Source: Archegozetes longisetosus (Eukaryota; Arthropoda; Arachnida; Sarcoptiformes; Trhypochthoniidae). From it: a stretch of DNA of 64,000 nt. Positions 10,751-22,474 of this stretch are shown in pieces. Every line of letters starts with the position of its first letter. Within the stretch, counting starts at the first letter, position 1. The stretch is from the NCBI GenBank assembly GCA_018873245.2, contig JAEMBT020000006.1, positions 4,919,855 through 4,983,854 on the forward strand, in the 5' to 3' direction. The notes beneath the pieces were generated by a model. It saw nothing but the letters and a program-made list of their open reading frames with translations, made no database searches and had not been told where the DNA came from. A program made the translations under genes and the position numbers.

Positions 10751-10772
10751 CTCTCTCTCTCTCTCTCTCTCT
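10751..10772. repeat. (CT)11 microsatellite
   Basis: Perfect dinucleotide run followed by TA-rich and CTTT-rich tracts up to 10815. It lies just beyond the 3' end of the NB-ARC/TPR gene. Confidence 0.95.
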
Positions 10773-10835
10773 GTATATACATATATATACTTCTTTCTTT
10801 CTTTCCTTCTCTTTCACAAACGCTTTCATGAATTC

Positions 10836-13730
10836 TTAATGATTAGATTTAACTTCAACAAGTAATCTAGAAATCTTTATCGTATTTGGATGATCAGGAC
10901 CGTAATACCTTTCGTTGATCGGCAACGCACGTTCGTATAACTTAAGAGCGATCGTGTAGTCTCCTAAATCACTATAGGCGTTACCAAGGTTCGTTAATGT
11001 ATTGGCCACTTCTGGATGGTCGGAACCGTAATGCCTCTCCTTGATTGGCAACGCTCGTTCGTGTAACTCGATAGCTTTGTTGTAGTCTCCTAAATTTCGA
11101 TAGGCGATACCAAGATTTGTTAACGTAATGGCCACTTCTGGGTGATCGGGACCGTAGTGCTTTTCTTTAATCGGCAGAGCTCGTTCGTATAACTCGAGAG
11201 CCTTCTTATAGTATCCTAGCTTCAGATTTGCAGTACCTAGGTTCGTGAATGTTGCAGCCACCGATGGGTGATCGGGACCGTAGTGCCCTTCCATAATCGG
11301 CAACGCTCGTTCATATGACTCAAAAGCTTTCTTATAGTCTCCTAAATTAATATAGGCACCACCAAGGTTCGTTAATGTAACGGCCACTGATGGGTGGTCG
11401 AGACCGTAGTGTCTTTCGTTAATCGCCAATGCTCGTTCATATATATCGAGAGCTTTCTTGTTGTCTCCTAAGCTCAGATAGATATTACCAAGGCTCGTTA
11501 ATGTATTGGCCATTGATGGATGATCGTAACCGTAATGCCTTTCATTGATCTGCAGCGCTCGTTTGTATAACTCGAGAGCTTTCTTGTAGTCTCCTAAATT
11601 ACTATAGACGTTACCAAGGTTCGTTAATGTTTTGGCCAGTTCTGGGTGGTCGGGACCGTAATGCCTCTCCTTGATCGGCAACGCTCGTTCGTATAGTTCG
11701 AGAGCTTTCTTGTAATTTACTAAATTTTGATGAGCGATACCAAGGTTTGTTAACGTAACAGCCACTTCTGGATGATCGGGACCGTAGTGCTTTTCTTTGA
11801 TCGGTAGAGCTCGTTCGTATAACTCGAGAGCTTTCTTGTAGTCTCCTATTTTCTCATAAGCACCACCAAGGTTCGTTAATGTCACAGCCACTGATGGATG
11901 GTCTGGACCATAGTGCCTTCGTTGATCGGCAACGCTCGTTTACATATATCGAGAGCTTTCTTGTAGTCTCCTAAATTCAGATAAATATTACCAAGATTTG
12001 TTAATGTATTGGTCACAGTTGGATGGTCGGGACCGTAGTGCTTTTCGTCGATCGGCAACGCTAGTTCGTACAACTCGCGAGCTTTCTTGTAGTCTCCTAA
12101 TTTCTGATAGATAGTACCAAGATTCGTTACTGTTGCGGCCACTGATGGATGGTCTGGACCATAGTGCCTTTCAATAATCGGTAACACTCGTTCATATAAC
12201 TCGAGAGCTTTCTTATAGTCTCCTAACTTCTGATAAGCAGTACCAAGGTTCGTTAATATTGCGGCCACTTCTGGATACTTGTGATTGTAGTGCTTTTCTT
12301 TAATCGGTAGAGCTCGTTCGTATAACTCGAGAGCTTTCTTGTAGTCTCCTAAGTTCAGATAGATGTTACCTAGGTTTGTCAATATCGTGGCCACTTCTAG
12401 ATGGTCGGTACCGTAGTACCTTTCGTTGATTGACAAAGCTCGTTCATATAACTCGCGAGCTTTCTTGTATTCTCCTAATTCATGATGAGTATTAGCAAAG
12501 TTTGTTAATGTTTTGGACACTTCCGGGTGGTCACGGCCGTAGTGCTTTTCATGGACCACCAATGCTCTTTCGTGTATCTCGAGAGCTTTCTTGTAATCTC
12601 CTAAATCACTACATGCAATACTAAAGTTCTTCAATATTTTTGCCACTTCTGGATGATCGGGACCGTAATGCCTTTCCAAAATCAGCAATGCTCGTTCGTA
12701 GATCTCGCGAGCTTTCTTATAGTCTGCTAACTTCTGATAGACAGTTCCAACGTTCGTTAATGTTAACGCCACTGATGGATGGTCGGAACCATAATGCCTT
12801 CCAGGATCAACAATGCTCGTTCATGTATCTCGAGAGCTTTTTGTAGTCCTCTAAATCACTACAGGCAATACCAAGGTTTGTTAATGTTCTAGCAACTTCT
12901 GGATGTTCGGCACCGTAGTGCCTCTCCTTTATCGCTAACGCTCTCTCGTATAATTCGAAAGCTTTCAAGTAGTGTCCTAAATTTCGATAGGCGATACCAA
13001 GGTTATTTAATGTTACAGCCACTTCTGGATGGTTGGGACCGTAATGCTTTTCTGAAATTGGCAATGCTCGCTCGTAGATCTCGAGAGCTTTTTGTAGTCT
13101 CCTAATTTCTGATAGGTAGTACCAAGTTTCGTTAATCCAAATGCCACCGATAGATGGTCGGGACTATAGTGCCTTTCATAAATCGACAATGTTCGTTCTT
13201 GTATCTCGAGAGCTTTCTTGTGCACTCTTAAATCACTATAGGCAATACTCATGTATGTTAATATTTTGGCCACTTCTGGATGGTCGAGACCGTAATGCCT
13301 TTCTGATATTGGCAATGCTCGCTCGTAGATCTCGAGAGCTTTTATGTATTCTCCTAACTTCTGATAGGTAGTACCAAGTTTCGTTAATCCAAATGCCACT
13401 GATGCATGGTCGGGACCATAATGCTTTTTCAAGATCGTCAATGTTCGTTCGTGTATCTCGAGATTTTTCTTGTAGTCTCCTAAACTTGTACAAGCAATGC
13501 CAAGCTCCTTTAATGTTTCGGCCACTTCTGGATTGTTAGGACCGTATTGCTTTTCCAAAATCGATAATGCTTGTTCGTATAACTCACGTGCCTTCTTGTA
13601 GTCTTCTAATTTCTGATGAGAAAGACCAAGCTTTATCAATATTCTCGCTACTTCTGTATGGTCGTGCCCGAATTTCTTTTCTTTAATTTTTAGCAAACGT
13701 TCCGAGAATTCTCGTGTTTTGTGTGTATAC
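10836..13730 (-). repeat. TPR array, about 22 units of 126 bp
   Basis: Tandem 42-residue units follow the pattern TLTNLGxAYxxLGDYKKALELYERALPIxExHYGPDHPxVA, the TPR_10/TPR_12 type known from kinesin light chain. The first units (13.6-13.0 kb) are the most divergent. Units nearer the C-terminus (12.7-10.9 kb) are very alike even at DNA level, including silent positions, which suggests gene conversion or recent expansion. Open segments are 13013-13696, 12807-13064, 11882-12772 and 10836-11891. The last unit ends with a short KISRLLVEVKSNH tail and stop. Confidence 0.92.
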
Positions 13731-13836
13731 CCTAGGTAGTGGTACCATTCTGCTAGTAACGATATGACAATTTCTACATAACTTTCCTTTCTTTCGTTCT
13801 AGATTAGAAAATGTTTTATCTCCTTTTGGCAATCTT

Positions 13837-15153
13837 CTATGTGTTGCCATAGTGTTTCAAGTGTTCTAATAGCTTCTCTACCTTTCCTAATTCCTCTATA
13901 CTTTTAGTACCATGCGAGACGACATCCTTGAATAAACAAACAACTGCTACCAGGTTATTCTTTCTTTCATCAATTAACCACTTTAATTGTATAACCTCTT
14001 GAACCAAGCAATGGATTGATACGCTTTTATTCTGTTCATTTGTTGTAACCATCGAGTAGCAGACTAATGCTCTTAATGCTTCTTCTAAGATCTCCGTTCG
14101 GTTCCTTTGGCTGTTTACTGTACTATTAGCGGATTTTTCCAATAAAAAATAAGGAATGTCATTACTCGCTACACATGCGCATACATTCAACAAATTGATT
14201 GCGAGTAAAGATTCATCACTGATTAAACTTGTTGTAATATCCCAGGTGATGTATACAGACGTGAATTGGATTTCTTGTTGCGAATTTTTCAGTATCTCAT
14301 CAGACAGTAGCGATTTCTTCTTAGATAAAAACTCTATTTTTCTTTCTTCATAGATCTCTAAGTAGCGTGAAATCGTCATCGACTTATTCATTTTAATAAA
14401 GGCACAAGCTATAGCTAAAGCTAAAGGGAATCGACCTACAAGTTCAGATAGTTTATCTATTTCGCTCTCTGAAAATTGGCTTCCTATTATTTTCTGGATG
14501 TAGGCTCTTGATTCTTCGATTGTGAACACATCAACCGAAAGGTTTTCTTGATGCCATCCTGCTGAATAACGAGAGGTAACTAATATCTTTCCTCCTTTTA
14601 TTGGAATCAAGTTTACAATAGACTCATAATCAGGTGTGTTGTCATAAACTAAAAGCCAACCAGGATGTGCATCATTTTCTAGCCATTCTCTAAATCTGAA
14701 GCACAGTTCCTGATCATCTTTTTCGTCTTTATCTATAATGTTAAGGTTTCGTCCCAGATCAATATATGAACGCTGTAATATTTGTTCATTTCCAGCATCA
14801 AACCAGGCAACTCCTTTATAGTTCTCGTAATACTGCCAAACAAATTCCAACGCTAATTGTGTTTTGCCAATTCCACCTAAACTATGACAGGCTGTTAAAA
14901 TGGCAGGGCCATCTTTTTGGCTAAAATGATCTTCAATTTGTTTCAGCAACACAGTTCGGCCAGTAAAGTTGCTATTTTTATGTGGAACATTCCATCGATC
15001 AGGTAAGCGATCAGCAGTTTTGTTCGGGATCTTTACAGTGATATTTCTTATACCAGTGACATTTAAATTGTTTATGTGAACATCATGACCTATATCAGCC
15101 ACTGCTTGCACATCAACAGTGAAACTATTAATTCCTTCTAGATTACTTGTCAT
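13837..15153 (-). CDS. NB-ARC nucleotide-binding domain segment
   Basis: A 438-residue open frame starts at ATG 15153, whose context gaaaaaATGAC is favourable. After a 55-residue leader and an FTGR pre-motif (63-66) come the P-loop GGIGKTQ (93-99), Walker B/kinase-2 LLVYDN (167-172), RNBS-B ILVTSR (190-195), GLPL-type GRFPLAL (240-246) and an MHD-like IHCLVQE (380-386). All motifs needed for ATP/ADP binding are present, so this part still looks functional. It ends LKHYGNT at 13837. One base of shift would continue it through HIEDCQKE into the TPR array. Confidence 0.9.
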   Translation of the reverse strand: MTSNLEGINSFTVDVQAVADIGHDVHINNLNVTGIRNITVKIPNKTADRLPDRWNVPHKNSNFTGRTVLLKQIEDHFSQKDGPAILTACHSLGGIGKTQLALEFVWQYYENYKGVAWFDAGNEQILQRSYIDLGRNLNIIDKDEKDDQELCFRFREWLENDAHPGWLLVYDNTPDYESIVNLIPIKGGKILVTSRYSAGWHQENLSVDVFTIEESRAYIQKIIGSQFSESEIDKLSELVGRFPLALAIACAFIKMNKSMTISRYLEIYEERKIEFLSKKKSLLSDEILKNSQQEIQFTSVYITWDITTSLISDESLLAINLLNVCACVASNDIPYFLLEKSANSTVNSQRNRTEILEEALRALVCYSMVTTNEQNKSVSIHCLVQEVIQLKWLIDERKNNLVAVVCLFKDVVSHGTKSIEELGKVEKLLEHLKHYGNT

Positions 15154-15159
15154 TTTTTC

Positions 15160-16425
15160 TGGGCTATACTGATTACACGATGACTTTATTCAGTATTTCC
15201 TTTGCTCTGAAAAGAAAAATTTCTCGATTCTGATTCAACAATATTAACATCTATTTTCTTGAACTAAATTAGAAAATGATTTAGAAACTAAGAAATTTTG
15301 GATTATAGCCGCAAACGCTGTAAAAATGTATTTTTCCAAAATTCTGATCATTTTTAATTATTCAAAAGTCCTTAATTAGTAAATTAAAAATTAAGTTTAA
15401 TACAGTGTTTTCAGCTCACTTTCATGTTTTTAAAAATATGTCACAATCCTTTTGCGCAATAGATCTTGTTTGGGTGTCATAACCAATCAAACACTAATTA
15501 AAATGAATTGAACTTTTCATGTCTAGCTCTCTGATAAATGAGCTTAAAAATAACGTATTGTTTACTATAATATTTTCATTTAAAGATTCAGCTCTTGACA
15601 TCATAAATGAATCTATTTTTATGTCCGAATATGTGAAGTAGAAGATTAAATCTGAATTATTCAAATTAGCATTAATATTTACAATATATTGTTCTCAATT
15701 TATTAAAATCCAATTACTTATTCAGCTGTTTTGAAATTATATGAAAATTTAAAGTGACAGTTTTAGATATGTTTTTGAATAATTTGATTTTCATGCTATT
15801 TTCAGCCTTACTTTAGAAATTTTTAGTTCTCTAAATCATAGCTACATTTGAGTTTAAGAAAACAACATTGAGACTATTGGACTTACATCGGAAACTGTTT
15901 CCTTGAGAGTGCTGGTCTCACAATTGTTGCAGTAGTCTTGAATTCTTTTCATACAGATATTCTTCTTTCATAAATATGTTCACAGAAGTGTTGAATAATA
16001 AGAATTTAAACTCCAAAATTCTAATGTAAACACTGAAATTTTGCAAGTCTTGTGAAAACTGAATAGTTTCTCATTATTTCCAACAATTATTTATTCATTA
16101 GAAAATTCTTGAAATATTGAACTCTTCGTTTTACAGAATTTATCATAACATGTGAAGTCAAACTTGTAAAATTATTCCTACGACTGATGCCACCCACGTT
16201 CCATAATGTAGTATAGTTTACAATAAAAGTATTTTTTCAAAATGAATTTAGAAAATAAATCCAATTAAAATTGAAACTATTGTTTAAACACAATATAACT
16301 TGTCTCTTATATAACGGCAACATTTTTTGTACTTTCATTAAATATTATGTAAATGTAGTTTATAAACTTGATAAAGATTTAATGATTATCATTCAGTTAG
16401 ACACCAAGCTATGTAAGTTTTAAAT
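15160..16425. other. no gene recognised
   Basis: Upstream region of the NB-ARC gene. AT-rich, no domain or repeat identified. It may hold its promoter or a lost first exon, but nothing specific is visible. Confidence 0.4.
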
Positions 16426-16429
16426 AAAA

Positions 16430-17633
16430 TTTTATCAATTTTCAGATCACTTCTTTAAATGTTAATAAAATTATAGTTAAAGACTTGAAAATTGAGCTAT
16501 TTTCGAGGAAAATACGCCATATTAGTTTCAGAGTATTTTTATAACTTATAAGATAGGAAACTCTCCAAAGAAACAATCAAATAAGTGTGGGATATACTCA
16601 CTGTAGACTTTGATTGATACTTAGAAATAATCAGATACTATTGCAAAACATAGAAGTATTAGAATGCTTATTATAGATAAAATAACTATAATTGTAATTT
16701 ATATTTTGATTTTTACTCAACCAGGTGACCAAGTGTTCAGATTCAAGCTAAACAGTCCAGATGATACTTTAATCTAATGTTGTCCAAAGTTTAACAGTCT
16801 GAAATCCTTAGACTTCAGACTCAGGCCTAAATTCTCTTAATAAGAAAATTTATAGACAAGCTTTAGACTTGTTTTTTTACTTTGGACCTTTGCTTTAGAT
16901 CAAGTTTAAAAGCTTTAGACTTTAGACTGGAAATTTTTTAAACTCATAACGAAAGCGATTTTATTGAATAAAAGGCTATAATCTAAAATTACACCAAACC
17001 GGTCCAAGTATTAAATAACATCTCTCTTCTTATAGTATTATTTTTTAGTCTATTACGATTTTTAGTTATAGATTCTCCTGATTTGGAAAAGGATTGTTGT
17101 GATGCTCGAAGACATGATAATAAGATAATCTAAAGCATTTTTGATTAATTGGGACATGTTTTCATTATTTGTTCACCATTCAAACGGATCATTTTCTAAT
17201 CGATAATTTAAATAATTTTCCATCTATTCATCGATATTCGATTTTCTCTTTCTAAAACAATGACTGCCTGAAAGATATGTGAATATTTTCTTATAAAGAA
17301 GTCTTTTATTATTTTCATTAAACATTAGGATGACCCAAAAAGTTCATGGACAACTTTAGATTTTAATAACTGGAGTAATTAGAGATTTTGTTGCAGTTTT
17401 TAATATAACTAGTTTCCTCCATTTCAACCATCGCTTGCTAAACCTCTGGTAGCTTCAAGACCCCATTAAATATACTTCTTTTTAAGACTTAAAATTCATT
17501 CTAGAAGGGAATTTTGAGGTTCTTTGAATTCCATATAAAAATTTATCAATTTTCATACTACTTTTTAATGTGTTAATAAAATTATAACTAGACTTGAGAA
17601 TTGAGCTACTTTTCGAAAACAATATGCCATATA
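16430..17633. repeat. pair of ~95-bp direct repeats
   Basis: The stretch at 16430-16525 (TTATCAATTTTCA, AATTGAGCTA, GCCATAT in order) recurs at 17537-17633 in the same orientation. The second copy runs straight into the satellite-like unit at 17640. Between the copies no gene is recognised. Confidence 0.6.
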
Positions 17634-17639
17634 GAAATT

Positions 17640-17820
17640 TTGTTAAACTATACTTTACGTGGCCAGAGATTTTCGACATAAACTATAGCTTAAGCTGGTT
17701 TCAGATATATAAGTTTTATTCACCGCAAATGACCAGAACATCGGTAAAAGTATTCCCAAAAAATAAAATCGACTAGACTTTACGTGGCCACAGATTTTCA
17801 ACATGAGCTTTATATATAAA
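17640..17820 (-). repeat. satellite-like unit, inverted relative to 20.3-20.7 kb
   Basis: On the minus strand this carries the boxes GTCGATTTT, TTCTGGTCATTTGCGGTGAA and CTCTGGCCACGTAAAGT, in the same order as the units at 20280-20690. A second partial unit (CTGTGGCCACGTAAAG) abuts the Helitron end at 17820. Confidence 0.75.
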
Positions 17821-18953
17821 CTAGCTATTAAGCCCGTTCAAAAGAACGGGAAATTATAGATCTATATATATAAAAAGTAAATATGCGTGAATGTTTGTCC
17901 TTCTATGCATTCTGACTTTGGGGATATGTGCATTATGTTAAAATTAATAATGATAAAGAAAAAGCCTCAATTAGAACTTCAAAAATACTTTTTCAGAATC
18001 ATAATCAAAGTTGAATTTATACTTTCATTTTGTTAATTATTGAAATCAAAGGTTGAAAATTTCCTTGTATACACAATTAGGAGTGAATGTTCTTTGTGAT
18101 CTTTGTAGGAGTTTACCCTGTTTATCACTATCAGTTACTGAAATTTTAACGTCTGTTCCCCTTTTGACTCTTGAAAATGCTACATAAAGTTGACCATGGT
18201 TGAATACAGGTGTCCTTAAAAAATACCAATTTTATCGAAAGTTTGTCCTTGTGATTTATTTATTGTCATCGCAAATGCAAGTCTGATAGGAAACTGTCGT
18301 CTTCGTAACTTGAAAGGAAGGTCCTTGTCAGATGGAATCAAATCTACTCGAGGTATTATGACTTGCTCCCCAGTTGAAGTTCCTGTCAGAACTTTAGCCT
18401 TGATAACGTAACTTTTTAGTTCTTCAACTACTAGTCTAGTTCCATTGCAAAGACCTCTCCGAGTATTTAGGTTTCTCAATAATATAACAATGGCTCCTAC
18501 TTTGAGATATAGCTTGTGAGGTGGGAGTCCTGATGGAGTAATAGAATTCAGAAATTCTGTAGGATAGTTGACAGCTTCCTGTTCATTGTCAGAAACTATG
18601 GAGTCTATGCTACAGTAAATTTTGAGTTCACCTTCCAATCGCTCAATGATTTGATTATTTATTGCCAAGACGTCTTCATTTTTTGGTGACAAAATAACGC
18701 TTGAACACAATTCTTGTATATCATTTATTGAAATTAATTGACCAAATAACTCATCGACCAAAGTTATTTCTGTCAAATATCTGAGCGGTATTTCAATTGT
18801 GTCACGATCAAAGTTCTCGTTATTTGTCAAATTTCCGTCACCAAGCTTAAGTAGCCATTCAGAAAATCCGTTATCGTTGCTTGCTCTCATATTTGTTGAA
18901 AGTTTTAGTTGTTCAAAACTTCGCCAAGAAGGACTATACTTTATGCTAGTTTG
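17821..18953 (-). mobile_element. Helitron remnant with intact 3' terminus
   Basis: Reading the minus strand, a helicase remnant is followed by a hairpin CCCGTTC-tttt-GAACGGG (17850-17833), then 8 nt, then CTAG (17824-17821) with a T immediately outside at 17820. Hairpin, short spacer, CTRR and 3' T are the known terminal signature of Helitrons, which insert between A and T. The 5' half (Rep domain and TC start) is absent because the foldback element at 18954 cuts the helicase. Confidence 0.9.
18046..18953 (-). pseudogene. Helitron Pif1-type helicase, C-terminal fragment
   Basis: The frame from about 18953 encodes the C-terminal half of a Pif1/RecD-like helicase: WRSFEQLKLSTNMRA, FSEWLLKLGDG, SPKNEDVLAINNQI, FLNSITPSGLPPHKLYLKVG, LNTRRGLCNGTRL, and motif FAMTINKSQGQTFDKIGI. 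A stop near 18216 comes from one T missing in a T-run. In the next frame the family continues with HGQLYVAFSRVKRG (motif VI) and ends at 18046. The Walker A/B half is missing. The open frame continues upstream to 19085 only by chance, inside the foldback element. Confidence 0.9.
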
Positions 18954-19959
18954 GGTTAAGGGGGAGCAAAGGGGCGCGACCCCATAAAAATCAAAAGTGG
19001 GGTTAAATCGATAGTACTCGTCGAGACAAATCGAAATCTGAGATAATTTTTGCCACGCCCACCCGTTTAATAGATACGCCCACATTTTTATAATTTAGGT
19101 TTATTTGAATTCTGAGTGGGCGGAGCATCGTAAAAATCATGTGATGAGTCTAATTTATAGTACTCAACGAGAGGAATCGAAATATATAAATATATATGAG
19201 CCACGCCCACCCCTTCAATAGATACGCTCACTTTTGTATGTTTGACAGTTAATTGAACTCTGAGTGGGCGGAGCATCGTAAAATTTTGTGATGAGCCCAT
19301 TTGATAGCGCTCCATGAGACGAATCGAAATTTATAAACTTATGCTAGCCACATCTGCCCGTTCATGAAATACGTCCGTTTGAATATCAATTAATGTTTGA
19401 GCCTAGGCTGGGTGAGTAATCATTAACAAATTTATTGAAGATATTATTATTATCATCATCATCATCATCATCATCATCTGAATTCTAAGAGGGAGGTGAA
19501 AATAGTAAGCTCTGCCCACCCAGCTTAGGCTCAAACATTGATATTCAAACGAACGTATTTCATGAACGGGCAGATGTGGCTAGCATAAGTTTATAAATTT
19601 CGATTCGTCTCATGGAGCGCTATCAAATGGGCTCATCACAAAATTTTACGATGCTCCGCCCACTCAGAGTTCAATTAACTGTCAAACATATAAAAGTGAG
19701 CGTATCTATTGAAGGGGTGGGCGTGGCTCATATATATTTCGATTCCTCTCGTTGAGTACTATAAATTAGACTCATCACATGATTTTACGATGCTCCGCCC
19801 ACTCAGAATTCAAATAAACCTAAATTATAGAAATGGGCGTATCTATTAAACGGGTGGGCGTGGCTTAAAAATTATCTCAGATTTCGATTTGTCTCGACGA
19901 GTACTACGATTTAACCCCACTTTTGATTTTTATGGGTCGCGCCCCTTACTCCCTTAACC
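18954..19959. mobile_element. 1-kb foldback element with ~450-bp inverted arms
   Basis: Arms at 18954-19415 and 19513-19959 are near-perfect reverse complements. The ends read GGTTAAGG inward. Arms carry repeated GTGGGCGGAGC and CCACGCCCAC boxes also seen in the element at 34962-36174, so they are relatives. The loop holds an ATT/ATC microsatellite (19444-19481). No matching flanking duplication is seen, so one flank has probably been rearranged. Confidence 0.88.
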
Positions 19960-19964
19960 TTTTA

Positions 19965-20060
19965 AAAGTCTATTAATGATTTATTGCTTATAATATCAGT
20001 ATTAATCTATATTAAGCGAGGAATTTCACATATGGCTACGTTATTTAATAATATTTTAGT
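19965..20060 (+). repeat. fragment related to the MITE at 56.5 kb
   Basis: The stretch with ATTGCTTATAA, AGTATTAAT and AAGCGAGGAATTTCA matches 56600-56645 closely. It sits directly beside the foldback element. Confidence 0.65.
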
Positions 20061-20279
20061 CCTTGTCAAGACCTTGTACAAAATATATATTTTTAATGAG
20101 GTACTATTTAGACCAAGGTCCCGTAGGATCTTGGTTCTCTCATTTTTTTAATTTTTTTTAATTTTTGAAGTTTCATCAAAATATTATCAGAACAGTGAAA
20201 TTCTGTTGATTTCAATCGGTTTGAGTTGAAACGTGATTCCATAACTTTTTTACGGTAATTTTCTATATACTTGATTATT

Positions 20280-20690
20280 CGGAATATATTTTACCAATGT
20301 TCTAATCATTTGGGGCAAATGAAATATGTATATTTGAACTCAGCTTGAGTTGTAGTTTATTTATATATAAAGCTCATGCTGAAAATCTGTGGCCACGTAA
20401 AGTCGAGTCGATTTTTCTGGAATTTTTTATTGATGTTCTGGTCATTTGCGGTGAATAAAATTTACATAGTTAAACTCTGTATGAGTTACAGATTAGACTT
20501 TACGTGGCCAGAGAATTCAAACATGAATTTTATATACAAATGGTCGATTTTCGGGATTTTTTTACCGGTGTTCTGGTCATTTGCGGTGAATAAAATTTAT
20601 ATATTTGAACTCAGTTTGAGTTATAGTTTATTTATATACAAATCTTATATCGAAAATCTCTGGCCACGTGTAGTCTAGTTCAACCAAAAT
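20280..20690 (+). repeat. satellite-like tandem units (~3)
   Basis: About three diverged units, roughly 120-160 bp each, share GTCGATTTT, TTCTGGTCATTTGCGGTGAA, TTGAACTCAG and CTCTGGCCACGTAAAG. The same unit is found inverted at 17640-17820. Confidence 0.75.
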
Positions 20691-20709
20691 TTCTCCAGAT
20701 AAAATATTT

Positions 20710-22280
20710 CAGAGAGTTCAACTAAACTCCTATTCTTAATGACATTCTGTCAACTCATTAGATGATATCAAAATGGTTATTTTTACAAAACTCGGCTTTA
20801 ACAGAGTGAATATTAAAACTATTTCTTTCACAAGACCATAGATTAATATTCTGCAAAATTCAGACTATCAAATAATTAAATATTAATTTTTCAAAGCTTC
20901 TAATCAGTCAAAACCAGAGAAGACTTCTTCGGTTACAGATCAACTCCAGAGAATGAAGAAAAGACCTTAAAATTGGAGATATAACACCCGTTTAGTGAAT
21001 TAAGGAGATTGAACTTCAATTATAAATTCTGTTCTAGAATTTTATGAGTTATTTTAAAACTCAAAGATTGAAATCGAAAGAAAAACATTTGAAATGATAT
21101 GAAAAACTTGATTATTCTAAATTATGTAGCAAAATTACAGCATTCGTTAGCCCTCATCGCAATATGAGTCCCACACATTTTTTATTTCTGAATTTTTAGA
21201 ACTGAAACGTATGCAATATATTGATCAACTCTACCCATAATACAAATCTTATGCCGTTCTGGCTCGAGCTCATAAACCTAAGCGCATAACTAGGAGCTAA
21301 ATTATTTATTTATCCAGGATTCTGAAGCAAATGTTTACTAAATTCTTGATAATATTAAACTTCACAATCTTTTATTTTCTTATAAAATTATAAGTTTTTA
21401 AAATAGTATTTAACAAAAATACATAAAAAGAATATTAACATGAATTTTAAATACGATTTCACTATTTTGTCGATATGCAAAAATATTATAAACATACCTA
21501 AAGATTTTTACTTATTTTTAACGCTTTTTTACTATTGCTCAAAAGCTTATGAGGTCCTCGCCTCGAGGCCACCGCCTAAAGACTGACTCTCTTTACAAAG
21601 TTTTTTAACGTATCTTATATAAACAAAAGATCTGAATTGTTATTCTTTTAAAATATTTACTGCATTTTATAGCAAACGCTAACGCAACGATAACCTCGAA
21701 AGAATTATGTAAAGCATTACATAAATTATAAAGCAGTTTTGAAGAAAATTTTCGAAAAATTATTTTAAAAGAATGAAAAATTGGTTTAAAGCCATATATT
21801 AATAATTTATATATGCATAACACAAACCACATAATTATACATGGAACAAAGAGGTTCCACTTATCACTGTACAGTTGAAAAATAAGTTGTTCATTGACAA
21901 GAGATTTAATATTCATATGATAATTAAATTAATTCAGTTAAAAAATTACTGACAAATTAGAATACTGAAAAAGAAAATATCGATTGAATTTCGAAAGTTT
22001 GTTTGTAATGAGCTTTGAAACGATATATGTTGATGACTCTTCTTCAAAATATCTCAAACGATAGAATCTATATAGGAATAAAAGTGATTTATTTAAAAGT
22101 AGTTTTACTTAAAACTATTATGATTTAATTGATTGCATAAAACACTGTGTATTCAACAACATAACTTAGTAATGGAAAAAATTGATTTTAACGCAAATAC
22201 CAACTTTTTCAGTAGAAATACTTGTTGGACATTTTATTGACTTTCACTTTCATTCCATTCCGTAAATAATAAAAGTAATG
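20710..22280. other. receptor-array spacer, no gene
   Basis: The stretch at 20710-20990 matches 45310-45560 (shared CTCGGCTTTAACAGA, TTCTAATCAGTCAAAACC and AAAGACCTTAA blocks). The stretch at 21000-22280 resembles spacers before other receptor genes. The longest open frame (minus, 21605-21916) has no family resemblance. Confidence 0.55.
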
Positions 22281-22284
22281 GATT

Positions 22285-22434
22285 TATATTGAATACAAAC
22301 AAATGACAATAAAAATGAAAGCAAAGACGTTTTTGATCAATTAAATTAATTAGAAAAAACTTTAGTAAAATAATCTATTAGTCTCTTAACAGTACTTCGA
22401 GAAAGAAATATCTATAAACTCAATCTATAAAATT
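22285..22434 (+). promoter_or_regulatory. conserved 5' flank of receptor gene 1
   Basis: Contains TTGAATACAAACAAATGACA, AAAATGAAAGCAAAGACG, ATCAATTAAATTAATTAGAAAA and TTAGTCTCTTAACAG, ending about 40-50 bp before the start codon. The same blocks in the same order precede genes 2, 5 and 6. Conserved promoter/5' leader by position; no transcription data. Confidence 0.55.
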
Positions 22435-22474
22435 TATGATAATATTGTTGTACTACAGTCAGAACAGTTGGAGG

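Larger units (their letters stand above)
10836..15153 (-). pseudogene. NB-ARC + TPR-array (STAND-type) protein, interrupted
   Basis: This is one gene-sized unit on the minus strand without introns: an NB-ARC ATPase followed by about 22 TPR units of 42 residues. In characterised STAND proteins, ligand sensing by the repeat region opens the NB-ARC switch and drives oligomerisation; animal and bacterial forms often serve defence. It is markedly richer in G+C than its neighbours. Lesions: a frameshift near 13850, TAG near 13800, and one-base losses near 13092, 12840, 12798 and 11911. The last four shorten short homopolymers relative to sister repeats (for example CTTTC to CTTC). It could be a pseudogene, or an intact gene with assembly indels. 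No effector domain is visible before the NB-ARC. The intronless, repeat-homogenised form is compatible with horizontal origin, but this is inference. Confidence 0.8.

Noticed and set aside
17335-17410. Mariner-like terminus near GATGACCCAAAAAGTTCATG
   Set aside because: The motif resembles a mariner end, but no inverted partner was found within several kb.
19086-19315. Open frames inside the 19-kb foldback, and the N-terminal 43 codons of the helicase frame
   Set aside because: They lie in inverted-repeat arms; coding in one arm is simply the mirror of the other and has no family match.
21605-21916. 103-codon hydrophobic minus-strand frame as a small membrane protein
   Set aside because: It lies in a duplicated spacer, has skewed composition and no conserved motif, and is not open in sister spacers.
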